Assembly (NCBI RefSeq): GCF_004193775.1 | Contig: NC_041021.1 | Coordinates: 37,521,718 to 37,585,717, forward strand | DNA: 64,000 nucleotides | Source of the DNA: Glycine soja | Lineage: Eukaryota > Streptophyta > Magnoliopsida > Fabales > Fabaceae | Direction of reading: 5' to 3' | Position numbers and translations under genes: made by a program | Shown here: positions 23,698-35,484 of the stretch, one piece after another | How positions within the stretch are numbered: position 1 is the first letter of the stretch | How the letters are laid out: the number at the start of each line of letters is the position of its first letter | Notes under the pieces: generated by a model | Databases searched by the model: none | Seen by the model: the letters and a program-made list of their open reading frames with translations, nothing else | What the model was told of the DNA's origin: nothing

Positions 23698-24300
23698 TGC
23701 TCTTGCATACATGTCACTCGCCGTGGGTAGCACGTACTGAAGACATAATGGTATGCTCTTGCATATATGTCATTCGCCGTGGGAGGCATATATTGGAGTC
23801 ATAGTTGTGTGCTCTTGCATATATATCACTCGTTGTGGGTGACATATACTGGAGTCTTAGTGATGTACTCTTGTATATGTGTCTCTTACAAAGTGGCACG
23901 TACTGGAGACATGGTGGTATGCTCGTGCGCACATGTCACTCGTTGTGGGTGGCATGTACTGGAGGCTTAGTAGTATGCTCTTGCATATATGTCACTCATC
24001 GTGGGTGGCATATACTAAAGACATGGTAGGGCGCTCGTGCGTACATGTCACTCGTTGTGGATGACATGTACTGGAGATGTAGTAGTATGCTTGTGCGCAT
24101 ATGTGTCACTCACCGTGGGTGACATGTATTGGAGACATAGCAGTAAGCTCTTGCATACATGTCACTCGTCGTGGGTGGCATATACTAGAGTCATGGTAGT
24201 GTGCTCTTGCGCACATGTCACTCCCTGTATACATGTATTGGAGTCGTAATGATGTACTCTTGCATACGTGCCTTTTACAAAGTGTTATGTACTGAAGACT
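23698..24300. repeat. Minisatellite, ~56-bp unit, about ten copies
   Basis: The unit runs TGCTCTTGCATATATGTCAC, then TCGTTGTGGGTGGCATGTAC, then TGGAGACATAGTAGTA. Copies start near 23,698, 23,753, 23,810 and so on at 55-58-bp spacing, with about 10-20 percent mismatch. The array lies in the non-coding 3' part of the Tat-like element. Frames on both strands run through it only because the repeat lacks stops. Confidence 0.85.
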
Positions 24301-24499
24301 TAGTGCTAGAAGAAGGGCTCATCAGGGGCGGACCTTGGGTTTTAAGAGCCTCAGATCTACAACTATGGATACTCTTGTTTGGATAAAAGAAATGTGAAAA
24401 GGAAGGGATGTAGAATTTTTATTCAACGTATTAGATTGAGTACAAATTCCCTTCGTTATCCCAGATGTGCCTCGTTAAAACCCCTAAAGCCAAAACTCT

Positions 24500-24648
24500 A
24501 ATTTTTCTATTTTTGGGACAAAAGACCTGAGTAGGAAAAAGAGTACAACATTGGGTTTGTCGTTTTGGTTAGCTGAAGTAGAACTTCAGGTGGGTAGTGT
24601 TTCATGTTCTTCGAATTGCTTTGCCATCCAGTTCTTGTAGTTTGTATG
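24500..24648 (-). pseudogene. Last part of Tat-like pol, separated by the solo LTR
   Basis: On the minus strand this reads YKLQELDGKAIRRT, a stop, then NTTHLKFY. It directly continues NLGNKAY encoded at the other side of the solo LTR (27,124 onward). The stop stands where relatives have W in the RTWN motif (TGG to TGA). Confidence 0.7.
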
Positions 24649-27123
24649 TGTAACATCCCAATTTTTTCGTAAATAAAATTTTAGAGAATAATGATGTTTT
24701 ATAATTAAATAAATAAATAAAAATAGATATAATAAAATAATGGTTTGAGAGAAAATAAAAAGGATATTTTATTATTCATTTGATGGAGAATAAAATAGAG
24801 TTTTTTTAAAAAAATAATAGAAATAAATAAATAGAGTAAATAATAGGTCATGAATACCCCTAGTTATAAATAGCAACATGCTAGGTCAGTTTTGAGACTG
24901 ACTCCTCAGCCTCCTCTACCTCTTAATTTTGTTTTTTCTCTCTTCCTCTCCCAAAATCCTTTCTTTTTCCTGCAGACCACCAAACCTATTTCAGAAACAC
25001 GATGATCTCGAACTCATTCGCTGTTGGATCGTCGTGAAATTTGAGCACCACGTTTGCAACCAAATTCCGAGCATTTTCACCGTTGGGAATTTTGATATCA
25101 TGTTTGAGCTGAGAGATGATCCTGGTTTCGTTAACCGTTGGATTTTCATGAAATTTTGATATGTGGTTCGAGATTCAATTCCGTATACTTTCACCGTTGG
25201 GATTTGTGAGATAATATTCATGGAGAGAGAGAGAAAGGAATCGCACCAAGATAGTACAAGTGGAGGCTTCAATCCCTTCTCTGTCTCTCTAACGTTTGGG
25301 AATTCTATCGGAGCAGAGGAAAAAACTAGAGGAATTTCAGAGAACCGCTAGAGATGCTGCTATCGTTGTCTGAAGACACGTGAGCCCGCTTAAAGGTAAG
25401 AGATGAGTTATTCACAATTGAGGATTAGTGAGAACATGTGTAGGGATCCTTAGAGGATTAAATTGGGATTTTATTTTGAGATGTTTATTAAATTGAAATT
25501 TTTCCTTTATAATTATAAATAAAATATTGATGTTCTGATGAGAATTGCTTGATAAATTGTGTTCTTGATATTTGTATATTTTGACCTATGATTTTGATAT
25601 AATTGTGGAATATTATTTGAGGGGTTTTAGTCCCTAGGTTGTGATAGTCTTTTGTATAAATTTTTATATTGAGGATATGAAATGATGATTCAAATTGTGA
25701 GTATGTGGTGAATTGAACATGTGATGAATGACAGAATACATGTATATTAAGATGTGTATTGTGTTGTGAGCTATGAATTGTGAAATCACAGAACTGTAAG
25801 ACCTTTTAAGGGCGACGAGTTTTGTGCGACGAGTATTGTGATGGGATCCATTGTGGGAACCTGACGAGTTTAATCACAAGCGCGATGAGTTAAAATGATT
25901 TTGAAAATAATTGAGTAGTTGTGTGTATTGCATAATTCATAGGTAAAGTGAATATGATTCATGAGGTGTGATAACATGCTATTTTGAGATTATACCATTG
26001 TAATTGAGATCGACTGTATGTGATAAACTGAGTATCCATGTGATTGGGATGTTGTGTGTATTGAGAAGTTGTGTGCATTGAGTTGTAAACTATGGATTGT
26101 ACAATCACACGACTTTAAGACCCTTTAAGGGCAGTGAGTTAATGCTAAGACCCTTTAAGGGCGACGAGTTAAAACTATTTTGAGAACAATTGAGGAGTTG
26201 TGTGTTTTGTACAGTTCATAGATAAAATCTGTGTGCTAAAATATTTTCTGGGTTGGACCTGAATCAGGAGGGAGAGGCCTTGACGGACTCTTCGGAGTGT
26301 AGGCCTTGGGGGTCACACGGTTTGAGTGCTCCTTTAAGTCTATGTTGATCCCATATGGTTGGAGCATTCTCGCAAAACACTGTGACCCTGACTGGTCTCC
26401 CTATGATATTACCTAGTGAGAGTGACTTGACTTGCTAGTGTATAGTTTGTCTTGTCATGTACTCCTAGGCGCCCGACGAGGTTTTTCACTGACATGATAC
26501 CACATTGCATATAGGATTGAGTCTTAGCATAACTGTTGCATACACTTGCTAATTATTTATTATGAAATTGATGTGTTATTATATCTTGATCAGAGTGTGG
26601 GATTCTTGTGTAATGTGATTGATGATTGAAAAGTGAATTTTGAATGACAAAGTGGTGAAATTACATGAGCTATGTTTAAGCAAGTGGTTTCTCATTTATA
26701 TAATATGTATATTTAATTGTCTTGTTTCTCTATTAGCTAAGAATGTGATAACTCACTCCTTGTGTGTTGTTGTGTTTGGATCCTGTGATGATCTTGAACT
26801 TGTGTTCGGGGGACCAGATGAATAGGTGGATGACTATGAAGAACCTCATGCTAGAGGACACGGGAACACAACGCTCTGATAGGATGTGGCATTAGGATAT
26901 AGGCTCTATATTAATTGTATGAAGCTGAGACGACCTTGTTTGAGTCGAGATTACTTTATTATTTATTTGGACAAGTTTGAATATGATTAGAAGAAAATGA
27001 ATGTGAGCCTTTTCCCCCTTTGGAAGACTTGTTTCGAAAAAAAATATTTTAAAAATACTTTTAATTAATATTTGAATTTTTATTCCTTTATTAGTATATA
27101 TGTGAGGGGTAGAGGGTGTCACA
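24649..27123. mobile_element. Solo LTR, 2,475 bp, target duplication GTATG
   Basis: The unit begins TGTAACATCCCAATTTTTTC and ends GAGGGTGTCACA. It is flanked by perfect 5-bp repeats GTATG (24,644-24,648 and 27,124-27,128). No internal retroelement region exists, so it is a solo LTR left by LTR-LTR recombination. The termini and the CCGTTGGAT-type repeats near 25,020-25,210 are like LTRs of Del/Tekay-type gypsy elements; that family call is inference. GACCCTTTAAGGGC(GAC)GAGTT motifs repeat near 25,800 and 26,115-26,170. It sits inside the integrase-tail codons of the Tat-like element. Confidence 0.9.
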
Positions 27124-28858
27124 GTATGCTTTGTTGCCAAGGTTGGTTGTGACCCTAAATGGGCCTTCCTAGTTGGGGCCAAGCTTTCCCGCTTGAGGAT
27201 CTTTTCTGGCTTCACCTTGGACTTCCCATACGAGGTCACTAGGTTGAAAGACTTGTGATTGAACCTTTGTATTGTATCTCTTTGCTGCTCGGAGTTTGGC
27301 AGCTTCTTCCCTAATCCTTGTCATTTCTTGGACTTCTTCGAAGGTTTCAAGTTTCACCCTCATATTTTCTTCATTTTGTTGTTGCTGGAATAGTAGTCTC
27401 CTTGTTGATGGTTCCCCGATTTCAATGGAGATCATGGCGTCTGTACCATATATGAGTCAATAAGGAGTTTCGTTGGTTGTTGTCTGGGGTGCACAATGGT
27501 ATGCCCTGAGTATGCTACAGAGCTCCTCTTTCCATAGACCCTTATGCTTGTCGAGTCTAGTACGCAAGGCCCTGAGGATGACTCTGTTAGATGTCTATGC
27601 CTAATCGTTGGTCTGAGGATGTTCAACAGAGGTGACTAGGTACTTGATGCCTAGCCTTGTCAAGTAGTCTTCGTAAATTGGAGCTATGAATTGAGTGTCT
27701 TTATATGTGATGATGACATATGGAAGGTCGTACAAGCAGATAAGGTGTTTCCAGGTGAATTTCTCCACCTCATTGGCCATGTTTTCCTGTAGTGGTCTTG
27801 CTTTTATCCACTTGGTGAAGTAGTCGATGACGACTAGTAAGTATTTGACTACTCTTAAGGCCTTTGACAATGGTCCCAGTATGTCCATTCCCCATATGGC
27901 GAAGGGCCAAGGGAAGCTCAGTCTGTGAAGATTGTCAGGAGGAGTGCGTAGCACGTCTGCAAACTCTGGGAATCGTCTACACCTCCTGGTAAAGTTGAGG
28001 ACATCTGCCTTGAGTGTTGGCCAGTAATAGTTGACTCGCACCACTTTGGTGGCTAGGGAGCATCCTCCGTGTGGAGACCGCAGATCCCTTCATGAAGTTC
28101 TCTCATGACATAGTCTGCCTGTTGGTTTTTAAGGCATTTGAGTAAAGGTGTCTTCAACTCTCTTTTGAATAGCTCGCCATCAAGGATGAAGTAGTAGTTG
28201 GCCTTCCATTTAAGGCGTTGGGCTTCATCCTCGTTTGGTGGTAGCACCCCCCCCAAATTAAGAAGTTCTTGTAGGTGGTCATCCAGTTTGGTTCCTCCTC
28301 TTCGTCGGCCATAATTTTCTTTGCATCTATAGTGGGGGTTTGGAGTGTCTCCTGGATGAAAGTCTTGAGGTGTATGGCCTTCTTGGTGCTAGCCATCTTG
28401 GAGAGTAGGTTTGCTCTGATATTGTTTTCCCTGGGGATGTAGTATATTTTGAAACATTAAAAATTATTGATGAGAGTCTTCACGATCTGATAGTACTTGA
28501 GCAGCATTGTTTCCATGGTCTAGTATGTGTTGGTAATTTGTCCTTGGACAAGTTACGAGTCTGTGTAGCATGATAGCTTTTTAGCTTCGACTTCTCTTGC
28601 TAGCTTCAGACTTGCAATCAACACCTCATACTCTGCCTGGTTGTTTGAGGCTCTGAAGTTGAGCTTGAGGGCTTGCTCTAGGGTGATATTGTTAGGGCCT
28701 TCAAGGATGATCCCTGCCTCGCTTCCTTTTATGTTGAATGCACTATCAACGTAAAAGGTCCACCAGTCTAGGATGGTTTTGTCGTTTCCAGTGAATTCTG
28801 CCAGAAAGTCTTCCAATACAGTATATAAGTGGAACTTCCTTAGTCGATAAGGTCCCTA
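27124..28858 (-). pseudogene. Tat-like RNase H and integrase relic
   Basis: RNase H (28,816-28,553) reads LAEFTGNDKTILDWWTFYVD, then GSEAGIILEGP and ASNNQAEYEVL. The integrase zinc-finger region (about 28,256-27,960) has HEGICGLHTED and YYWPTLKADVLNF, but the last zinc cysteine is replaced by F (CRRFPEFAD). The core (28,044-27,601) has WGMDILGPL. The second catalytic D is Y (IITYKDTQF), and stops follow PQTND where the catalytic E would be. The tail keeps YGTDAMISIEIGEPS and LGPN-stop-EGPFRVTTN. Before LIYGTDAM a stop replaces a probable CGA (Arg). The enzyme cannot work. Confidence 0.82.
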
Positions 28859-30482
28859 GACACTATGAAGTTTGAAATGATGATGGAGATGACCACAAGG
28901 TCGTCTTGGTCGACGGGGTTGATGCCCTTGAAGTCCCTATCCATAAAGGTGATAGGAGGGAGACTTCGTTGTAGTGGTGTGTCGACAAAATAAATGTCGA
29001 TATCTCGGATGGTGTGGAGATGGCATTTTCGGAATTGACTAAACTGTCCTCCATAGGAAAATCTTTCAGCAATGGTGTTGATTACACCTCTGATTTGTTG
29101 GGAGGGTTCTTGTTCTTGTGGAGGTTGTCACTCACGCCGTTGTTTCTAGTGTCTTTGTCTGCCTCGGTCTTCTGCTCTTCTTCTGTTTGCTTCGTCGTTC
29201 CTATGCTTCTCCTCCTGGTGTCCTCCAGGTCTTGTTCCTACTTGGTATTTGTTTGGCCTCTTAACAAACTGGGCTAAGTATCCAGCTTGTATAAGTTCTT
29301 TTATCTTGTCTTTGAAGGTCTAGCAGTCTTCTATGTTATGATCAATATTGCGATAATACCTGTAATATTTGATTATGTCTAGCCCCGACTTGGGAGGTTT
29401 CTCCAGGGGTAGCCGGATGGGTACCTCCAAGTTGAAAGCTTCCTCCAAAATCATAGTGTGATTGGTCGTTAGAGATGTGTAATGCTAGTAGTTGGGCCCT
29501 CTAGAGAAAGGCTGGCGCTTGTTTGGCTTATGCCTCTTGTCCGACTTGTGTAAGTCAGTCTTGGTGTTTGCTTCGCGCTTGTCGCGCCTCTGTCCGACTT
29601 GTTAGATTTCATTCTTGAATCTGGACATTCTTTCATCTGGATGTAGCCCTTGGCTTGCTCGCGCAAATCGTCCATGCTATCGGATGGCTTTTTGCACAGA
29701 CAGTTCGCAAACTTACCGGAGCATAGGGCGAGGAGCATGGAATGCAATGCTACCTCGAGGTTAAGATCTCAGATCTAGACGGCTGTGTGCCCAAATCTAT
29801 CCATGAATTTCCTAAGGGACTCATCGTCTGCTTGTCGAATACTAGCCAAGGCGGTCGAGGTAATGTGGTAAGACCTGCTGGTGGCGTACTGCGCACTAAA
29901 TCGTTTGACGATGGTATCAAAGCTGTCTATGGACTTAGGTGGGAGTCCACCATACTAGGTCAATGCTGCCCCCTTGAGGGACGTTGGAAAGACACGACAT
30001 AGAATCGTGTTGTTATTGGTGTAGAGGTTTGCCTGAGTCAGGAAGGCGTACAAGTGTTCATTTGGATTTGTTGTCCCATCGTACCACTCGAGGTTGAGTG
30101 GTTTCCACCCCAAGGGTATGTTTGTCTCCATAATGTGGTCGATGAAAGGATGTCGATAGGTAGTCCGCCCTGTGGGGCGGTGCATGTGGAAGAGACTTAA
30201 GTCATTTGCAGTGTTGGCTATGAGTTAGAGGTGTGATTCCCCTTGGGTGCGCTTAGGAAAAGTGTGAGCGGGGTGCTCTTCGTCTTAGGGACGTTTGACA
30301 CGAGCCCCTAGCTGGTCATGGTCAGCCTTTAGCTTCCTTAGCTTCTCCTCGTGGTGTCGCTCCATCTCCGCAATGCGGGTTTGGAGTTGTTGTAGAGTGT
30401 ATGTGTCTGTCATAGCTGCTAGATGAGGATGGGAGTCTTCGAGAGGGGTCTCGCGTCTGAGGCCAGACCAGGTGCTAACCAT
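28859..30482 (-). pseudogene. Tat-like gag and protease-start relic
   Basis: A gag leader starts at 30,482 (MTDTYTLQQLQTRIAEMERH coiled segment). The gag core (30,185-29,955) reads MHRPTGRTTYRHPFIDHIME, then WYDGTTNPNEHLYAFLTQAN and CRVFPTSLKGAALT. More gag is readable to about 29,470. Near 28,930-28,860 the protease lead-in FKGINPVDQDDLVVISIII ends abruptly. The next readable sequence is RNase H at 28,816, so the protease core and all of RT are deleted. Frameshifts and stops break gag in several places. Confidence 0.78.
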
Positions 30483-31201
30483 GGACGAATAGGAGAGAGT
30501 TGATGAGAGACCGTGAGGTATGTTTTACCGTGACCCCGCGGTGGGCGTCAAATGTTCTACCAAAATTCGAAGCTAGCACACATCAGGGTGGACGTGGCCG
30601 AAAAGGGCTCCTGGACTTCACACGTCGACTTTGAGAGGTGTCTTTGTCAGGAGGACATGAGGGGGGACCTGCAAAACAAAGGACTCTGACGCATAAATAT
30701 ATTCAAATATTAATAGGTTAGAGATAACTTGTTAATTGGGGAGCCCGGCTGCTAAGGGCTGAGCGTCCACGCTTCTATTGCAAGGCTGACGTGGAGGGTT
30801 TACACGTGTCTCTAAGTGTCATCTAGGATGCCAAGTGTATTTTGTGAGTCCTGGACAGTACACTTTGTATACCTATGATTAATTTTAGTATTTTCTTTGT
30901 GTATAATATATAGACAAATTCATTTAAATACTAAACTGAAATTGATCCCAAGTAAAGCCTACTACATTGACACAAGCAACACAAACTTGTATATTGACAT
31001 GTATTGTCTTTTTTTTCATACTTAAGAAGTAGTTTGAACGGTTTGTTCTTGTGTTGAAGGAAAGAATCTACTGAGTATTGACCTCTCTGTGTTGTATGAA
31101 GTTGGTAAGTCTCTTCTGCTACACTCAACTTTGTTACCCTTTTGCATAGGCTCTCACATGTTTAAGCCAATTGTTATGAACACGTTTTATTACAGCAGAA
31201 C

Positions 31202-31515
31202 ATGGATTGTTTTCCTTCAAATCATGATTGGATGTACAATAGGAAATATAGTGGTAGGGGAGCTTTGAAAGAGTCTTTTGTAACGAGGGTTGAAGAGTTT
31301 GTAAGCAAAGCTCATCAACAGGACTATTATAACAGTGACGGAGCCATTAGATGTCCATGTGTTAAATGTGATTTTACAAAGATTTTGCGTGATGAAATTG
31401 TGTTCACCTTTACAAAGTTGGGTTCGTACCTAATTATTGGATTTGAACCTATCATGGTGAGCAGACACTACATATTGACGATAATTGCATGGGAACTTCA
31501 AGCAGCGTTGTAGAT
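31202..31515 (+). pseudogene. CACTA (En/Spm) transposase-associated domain fragment
   Basis: The frame reads SNHDWMYNRKYSGRGALKES, then GVEEFV-like RVEEFVSKAHQQ and IRCPCVKCDFTKIL. This is the signature of the Transposase_assoc domain at the start of plant CACTA proteins (WMY.R....., IRCPC.KC). The rest of the domain is only loosely conserved and the frame stops after 103 residues. No transposase or CACTA termini were found, so it is an isolated fragment. Confidence 0.72.
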
Positions 31516-33051
31516 GTTGATAAGATCTTTCAACAAACCCATAAATGAAAGGATATTGGTCAGTTCATAACAGACACATGTGAGTTCCTTATCTTATCTT
31601 GCATGTTCTTTCATTTTAATAATGTTTATGAGATAATGTCTCTATTTATGAATATCATGAAGATTTTGAGACCAGACTTTCTCAAGTTACCTCAGACGCT
31701 GCACCTTGTACTAGTGGTTGGAAGGTCTCGACATCAACAAGATGATCACTAGTAACAATCAACGACATGACACTTCAGAGTAGTCAAATTATTAAAAGTT
31801 ATATTAGTAGAACAAATCAATATTAGATTGTTTCTCATTCAACTTTTTAAAATATGTATGTTGTTCAAACCCAACATGCTCTAAGTTATAACTTGTTCAA
31901 CTTAAGTTGTATTTATTTATTTTTGAGTTAAAGTAGTCCATTTTAGCGAATTAAACTACAAGAGTCTAGTATGGAATATTTACCAAATGAAATTCCATTA
32001 AATTTTAAGCCATTATTTTTCAACTTTGGATGTTTTCTTCTACTACTCTTCAAGCATAATCATTCACCCCATCTTCAGCCTCTATTCTTTGACTTGTTTA
32101 CCAAATTTTTGTCTTCTATTTTATTCTTCACGTTTCCCCGCTTCGGTTTTCCCTGTCTTATTACTCCAGGGCGCACTTTTTCTTGCTTGCGGAAGAGATT
32201 CTCTGCTTCCACCTTATTTCTTTCACGTTAATCGAATTTATTTCTTAACCCTTAAAAATTGAGTTAGACAAGTTGTTTAAGATAAGGCATCTCATATTTT
32301 TATGCTTTTATATGCAAAGCATTAATAAAATTTTGGATGCTAGTTTTAGTCTTTTAGATGCTAGTGGTGCTGTTATAATTTTTATTGTGTCTAAAATATG
32401 TTAGTTAATAAATAGTCAACTTAATTAAGTATTGGCTTGATAAGATTTTACTATTATATAAAATTTGTCATGAAATTTACCATGAATCGTATCAAAATAA
32501 ATTTTACAAAAGGTTTATTTTAATAACTTTACCAAAAAACTTTATTGAAATAAAATTATAAAAAAATATTCCTCTATTTTCACCGGTTCAAATGAACTTT
32601 AAAAAATATTTTCTAAATGTTATTTAAATATGTAACAAATCCCATATCTAAAAATTCACAAGTCATCTGCTGTGTCTAATTTTATATTCTCAATCACATT
32701 ACCTTCACTTTTTTTCCATTAAGATGTCAATAATGAAAATATTTTCCATTAACTAGCAAGATAAATCAATTGAAGAAAGTTGCAAAATCTTTCATTTGCA
32801 CTATCAATATATCGAGGGATCAATTATAAGCTGTCAGGTAACAATTGTGTAACATATCTTTCATTTGCACTATCAATATGTCAATGAATCAATTATAACC
32901 TGTGAGGGAACAATTGTGTAATCCCCTTGAGGTGGTTGACTTTTCATAAAGTCCTAACCACCATGGCAACATCCATTAATGGAATGGCTGCTTTCAAAAA
33001 TCAAAATGAATGAACTATATGGTGTATGAGTAAGCCAAGGAATGTAAAGAA
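31516..33051. other. Intergenic, AT-rich
   Basis: No gene is recognised. Two frames at 31,971-32,262 are low-complexity F/L-rich and unsupported. The phrase CATTTGCACTATCAATAT followed by GTCAATGAATCAATTATAAC is partly repeated (32,794-32,845 and 32,860-32,910), a short degenerate tandem duplication. The final bases are the 3' side of the gene at 33,052. Confidence 0.55.
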
Positions 33052-35484
33052 TTAGTAAGATTTACAACGGCTAAGAACACACTCCTCCAAAAACTGACTG
33101 AGCTGAGATGTATACAATTTTGGGTCATTCCTAAAGTGGTCAACATGGGGTGAGGAGACAAAATTGCATGCCCTCACATCATGTCCAGCCCTGCGCTGAG
33201 CCTCTACAAATGATTCCACTGAATCAGCAGGAATAACCCTGTCAGCAGAGCTATACATGTATAACTGTGGACAGCTTGGTTGTTTTGATGATAACATGCT
33301 CATAACATCAGAGAGCCTCCTGCATTTGAACAATATCATTATAGTTAGGAGCAATGTTGTCATATAGGAAATTGTAAACAAAAATTGAATATTTATTGAT
33401 TTGATGATTGGTCATGTCTTGTGAATCAACACCAAAAGGCCATACCATTAATCAATATGGAATGTTTTGCTATTTCCAAAAATCACATGCATACAGTTGT
33501 GAATTTTGCTAAAATATTATGTATAATGTCACATTTTAGAAAGGGTATTGCAAGATATCACTTTTCTAAAGAACCTATTGCAGAAATTCAACAATGATAC
33601 AATCATACAATGGCTTGTATGCTCCTGTTAGAGAATGCTTGAATCTCTAAATTCTCGGTACAATCATATTTCTCAACCGTTCATCAAGGGTCATGAGAGT
33701 TTATTATCAACTCGATCTAATCAACAATGGTCTAATGCCCCCCAAAAATAGCAATTTTCTAGAAGAATAAAAAGCAAGCAAGACTTGGGATGAAATATCA
33801 TGACTTTTCATAACAACAATCAAGTAAATATAAGAAGATTTGAGTCATTACCTGTTCACTGAAGGAAGATCCAGAATGATCTCAAAAAATTTCTTTAGAA
33901 TTAGTAGTAAAGCTGCTTCTGTTAGAGCAGGTTTGAGCCCTAAATCATCTTCACTGCCAATTGATACTTTAATGCCAGATTGATCGGAAAAAACACGTCC
34001 TTTTGTAGCCACACTATTCTTCTTGAGAAATGCAGCAGAGAAACCTGAGGCCCAGACCTGAAATGATAATCAGATAATTAAAATCATATCTACTAATCTA
34101 ACATAAAACCTCAGCATTTCTAAAACCAAGATTAGTAGAGAAAAGAATAACAGAAATCATGTATCAGTTTACTCATTTTAATCAAAACCCAAAATATAAA
34201 AAAGAAACTTCACGGCTTCAAAATTAATGAAATTAACATAACTTTTTCTCTATTTAATTTTCCCCACTCGAAGAATAAATGCCAAATAAAGCTGAAAAAG
34301 TCAAAGATCTCAAGCAAATGTTAAAATGCCAATGTCTCAATTCCTGAAATGCCAAAGAAATCAAGCATAATATCCAAGGTCTCAATTGATCAATGCATTA
34401 CACTTTACAACTCAACAAGGCAATAAATGAGGATATAAAGGACAACTAGCAATAATAGCATGAGCAGTAGAGAAGATAGGAAATATGCACAGCAAACAGC
34501 AACGTTCATCAAGTTTCACAAGAGCTAATCATTTACCTGTGGGTCAGGGTACGCAACAGGTGCAGAGTCTACAATGCATCCCTTAATCCTTTCCGTGATA
34601 GTTGGATCCTGGTTTTGAAAATGTTCAAGAATAACACCATATCTGCAACAATGAATACCAAACCAATTAAGCAACATAATAGAAGAACACTGCCAAATTT
34701 TATGCTTGAGCATAACATACGTCACTCACGTTAACCATCCAGTGTTGCTGAAAGTATGAAAGACAAGATTCTTATCACTTTCCCCTTCTAACCACTCAGC
34801 CAAGTGGTCCACAAGCAAATGAACATTTTGCTCCGCTTTTCCACCCGGCTGATAACTCAGGACCTCCCCCATTGGAAACGTGAAGGTAACCACATGAAAC
34901 CCCCTTAAAGTGTACCATTCCGCATACTTCTTCAAGTGTTTCTGCCTTGCTCCCAACCATCCCAGCAAGACCACCACTGTCCTTGACTTTGTCAATGAAC
35001 AACTAGAATCATCCAAAGCATTCAGTTCGGGTAAATGCCATTTATACATGACCTCAGCCTCAGAAGTTGAATTGGAGATACCATGGGAATATGCAGCAGA
35101 CCTCGAGACTCTAGGCAAGTCAGCAGAGTGATACAAATTCCGAAGAAGTGGTGATGAAGCAACCGAAGAATGGTAAAAATTTGAAACACAATTCTGTCCC
35201 AAACTCGGTACCCGGAATTGAACATTAGGCACAGGCACCGGAATCTGGGTCACAAAAGATAGGTTAGCAAGTTTAGAGTCCGAAATATGAGAAACCCAGG
35301 ATGAATCTGATTCTTGTATGTTGCTACAAGGAGTAGAATGTGCCAAATCGGAGGTAGAACAATCACGTGATGGCAATTTATCGGAGAGATCAGCAGAGAA
35401 AGAAGCAACAGCAACTGCGGCAGCCGCCACCAGAGGTCTTTGAATGGCTCCAGAAAACGAACTCATTGCAGATACTAAACTCAA
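33052..35484 (-). CDS. TMEM53/DUF829 alpha/beta-hydrolase-like protein, four exons
   Basis: Exons 35,484-34,730, 34,642-34,537, 34,057-33,852 and 33,319-33,052 join in frame with GT..AG introns to 444 residues. The N-terminal ~150 residues are serine-rich and poorly conserved, possibly an organelle or membrane-targeting region. The DUF829 domain starts VVVLLGWLGARQKHLKKY at about 170, has the nucleophile-elbow-like HTFSNTGW at 243-250, then IKGCIVDSAPVAYPDPQ. It ends with YSSADRVIPADSVESF and SPHVDHFRNDP, which supply the likely acid and histidine. The family includes animal TMEM53 and Arabidopsis At3g19970-like proteins; the substrate is unknown. A second in-frame ATG at 35,466 could be the start, shortening it by six residues. 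Confidence 0.88.

Larger units (their letters stand above)
22789..30862 (-). mobile_element. Decayed Tat-like Ty3/gypsy retrotransposon, RT deleted
   Basis: The direct-repeat ends match over about 150 bp at 22,790-22,940 and 30,553-30,705 (for example GCTAGCACAC, GTCTTTGTCA and GGACCTGCAAAACAAAGGAC). These are the U5 parts of the LTRs. Inside the right copy, on the minus strand, TTTGACGCCCACCGCGGGG resembles the primer-binding segment of Tat-like elements. Order on the minus strand: gag (30.5-29.4 kb), protease start (28.9 kb), RNase H (28.8 kb), integrase (28.3-27.6 kb), C-terminal tail (27.4-27.13 kb, continuing at 24.65-24.5 kb), then non-coding repeats and the left LTR. RT is missing. The right edge is uncertain: a CA at 30,861-30,862 would suit an LTR end, but the left LTR does not match that far. 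Confidence 0.75.

Noticed and set aside
23714..24386. Overlapping 60-74-residue frames with repeated MSL/VGG motifs, and a CRISPR-like regular spacing
   Set aside because: They run through the 56-bp minisatellite. The copies are head-to-tail with no unique spacers, in plant DNA, so this is not CRISPR and not a gene.
29014..29277. 87-residue plus-strand frame
   Set aside because: Antisense to the degraded gag of the Tat-like element; hydrophobic by chance.
31971..32262. Two F/L-rich frames of 78-86 residues
   Set aside because: Low complexity, no splice context and no family resemblance.
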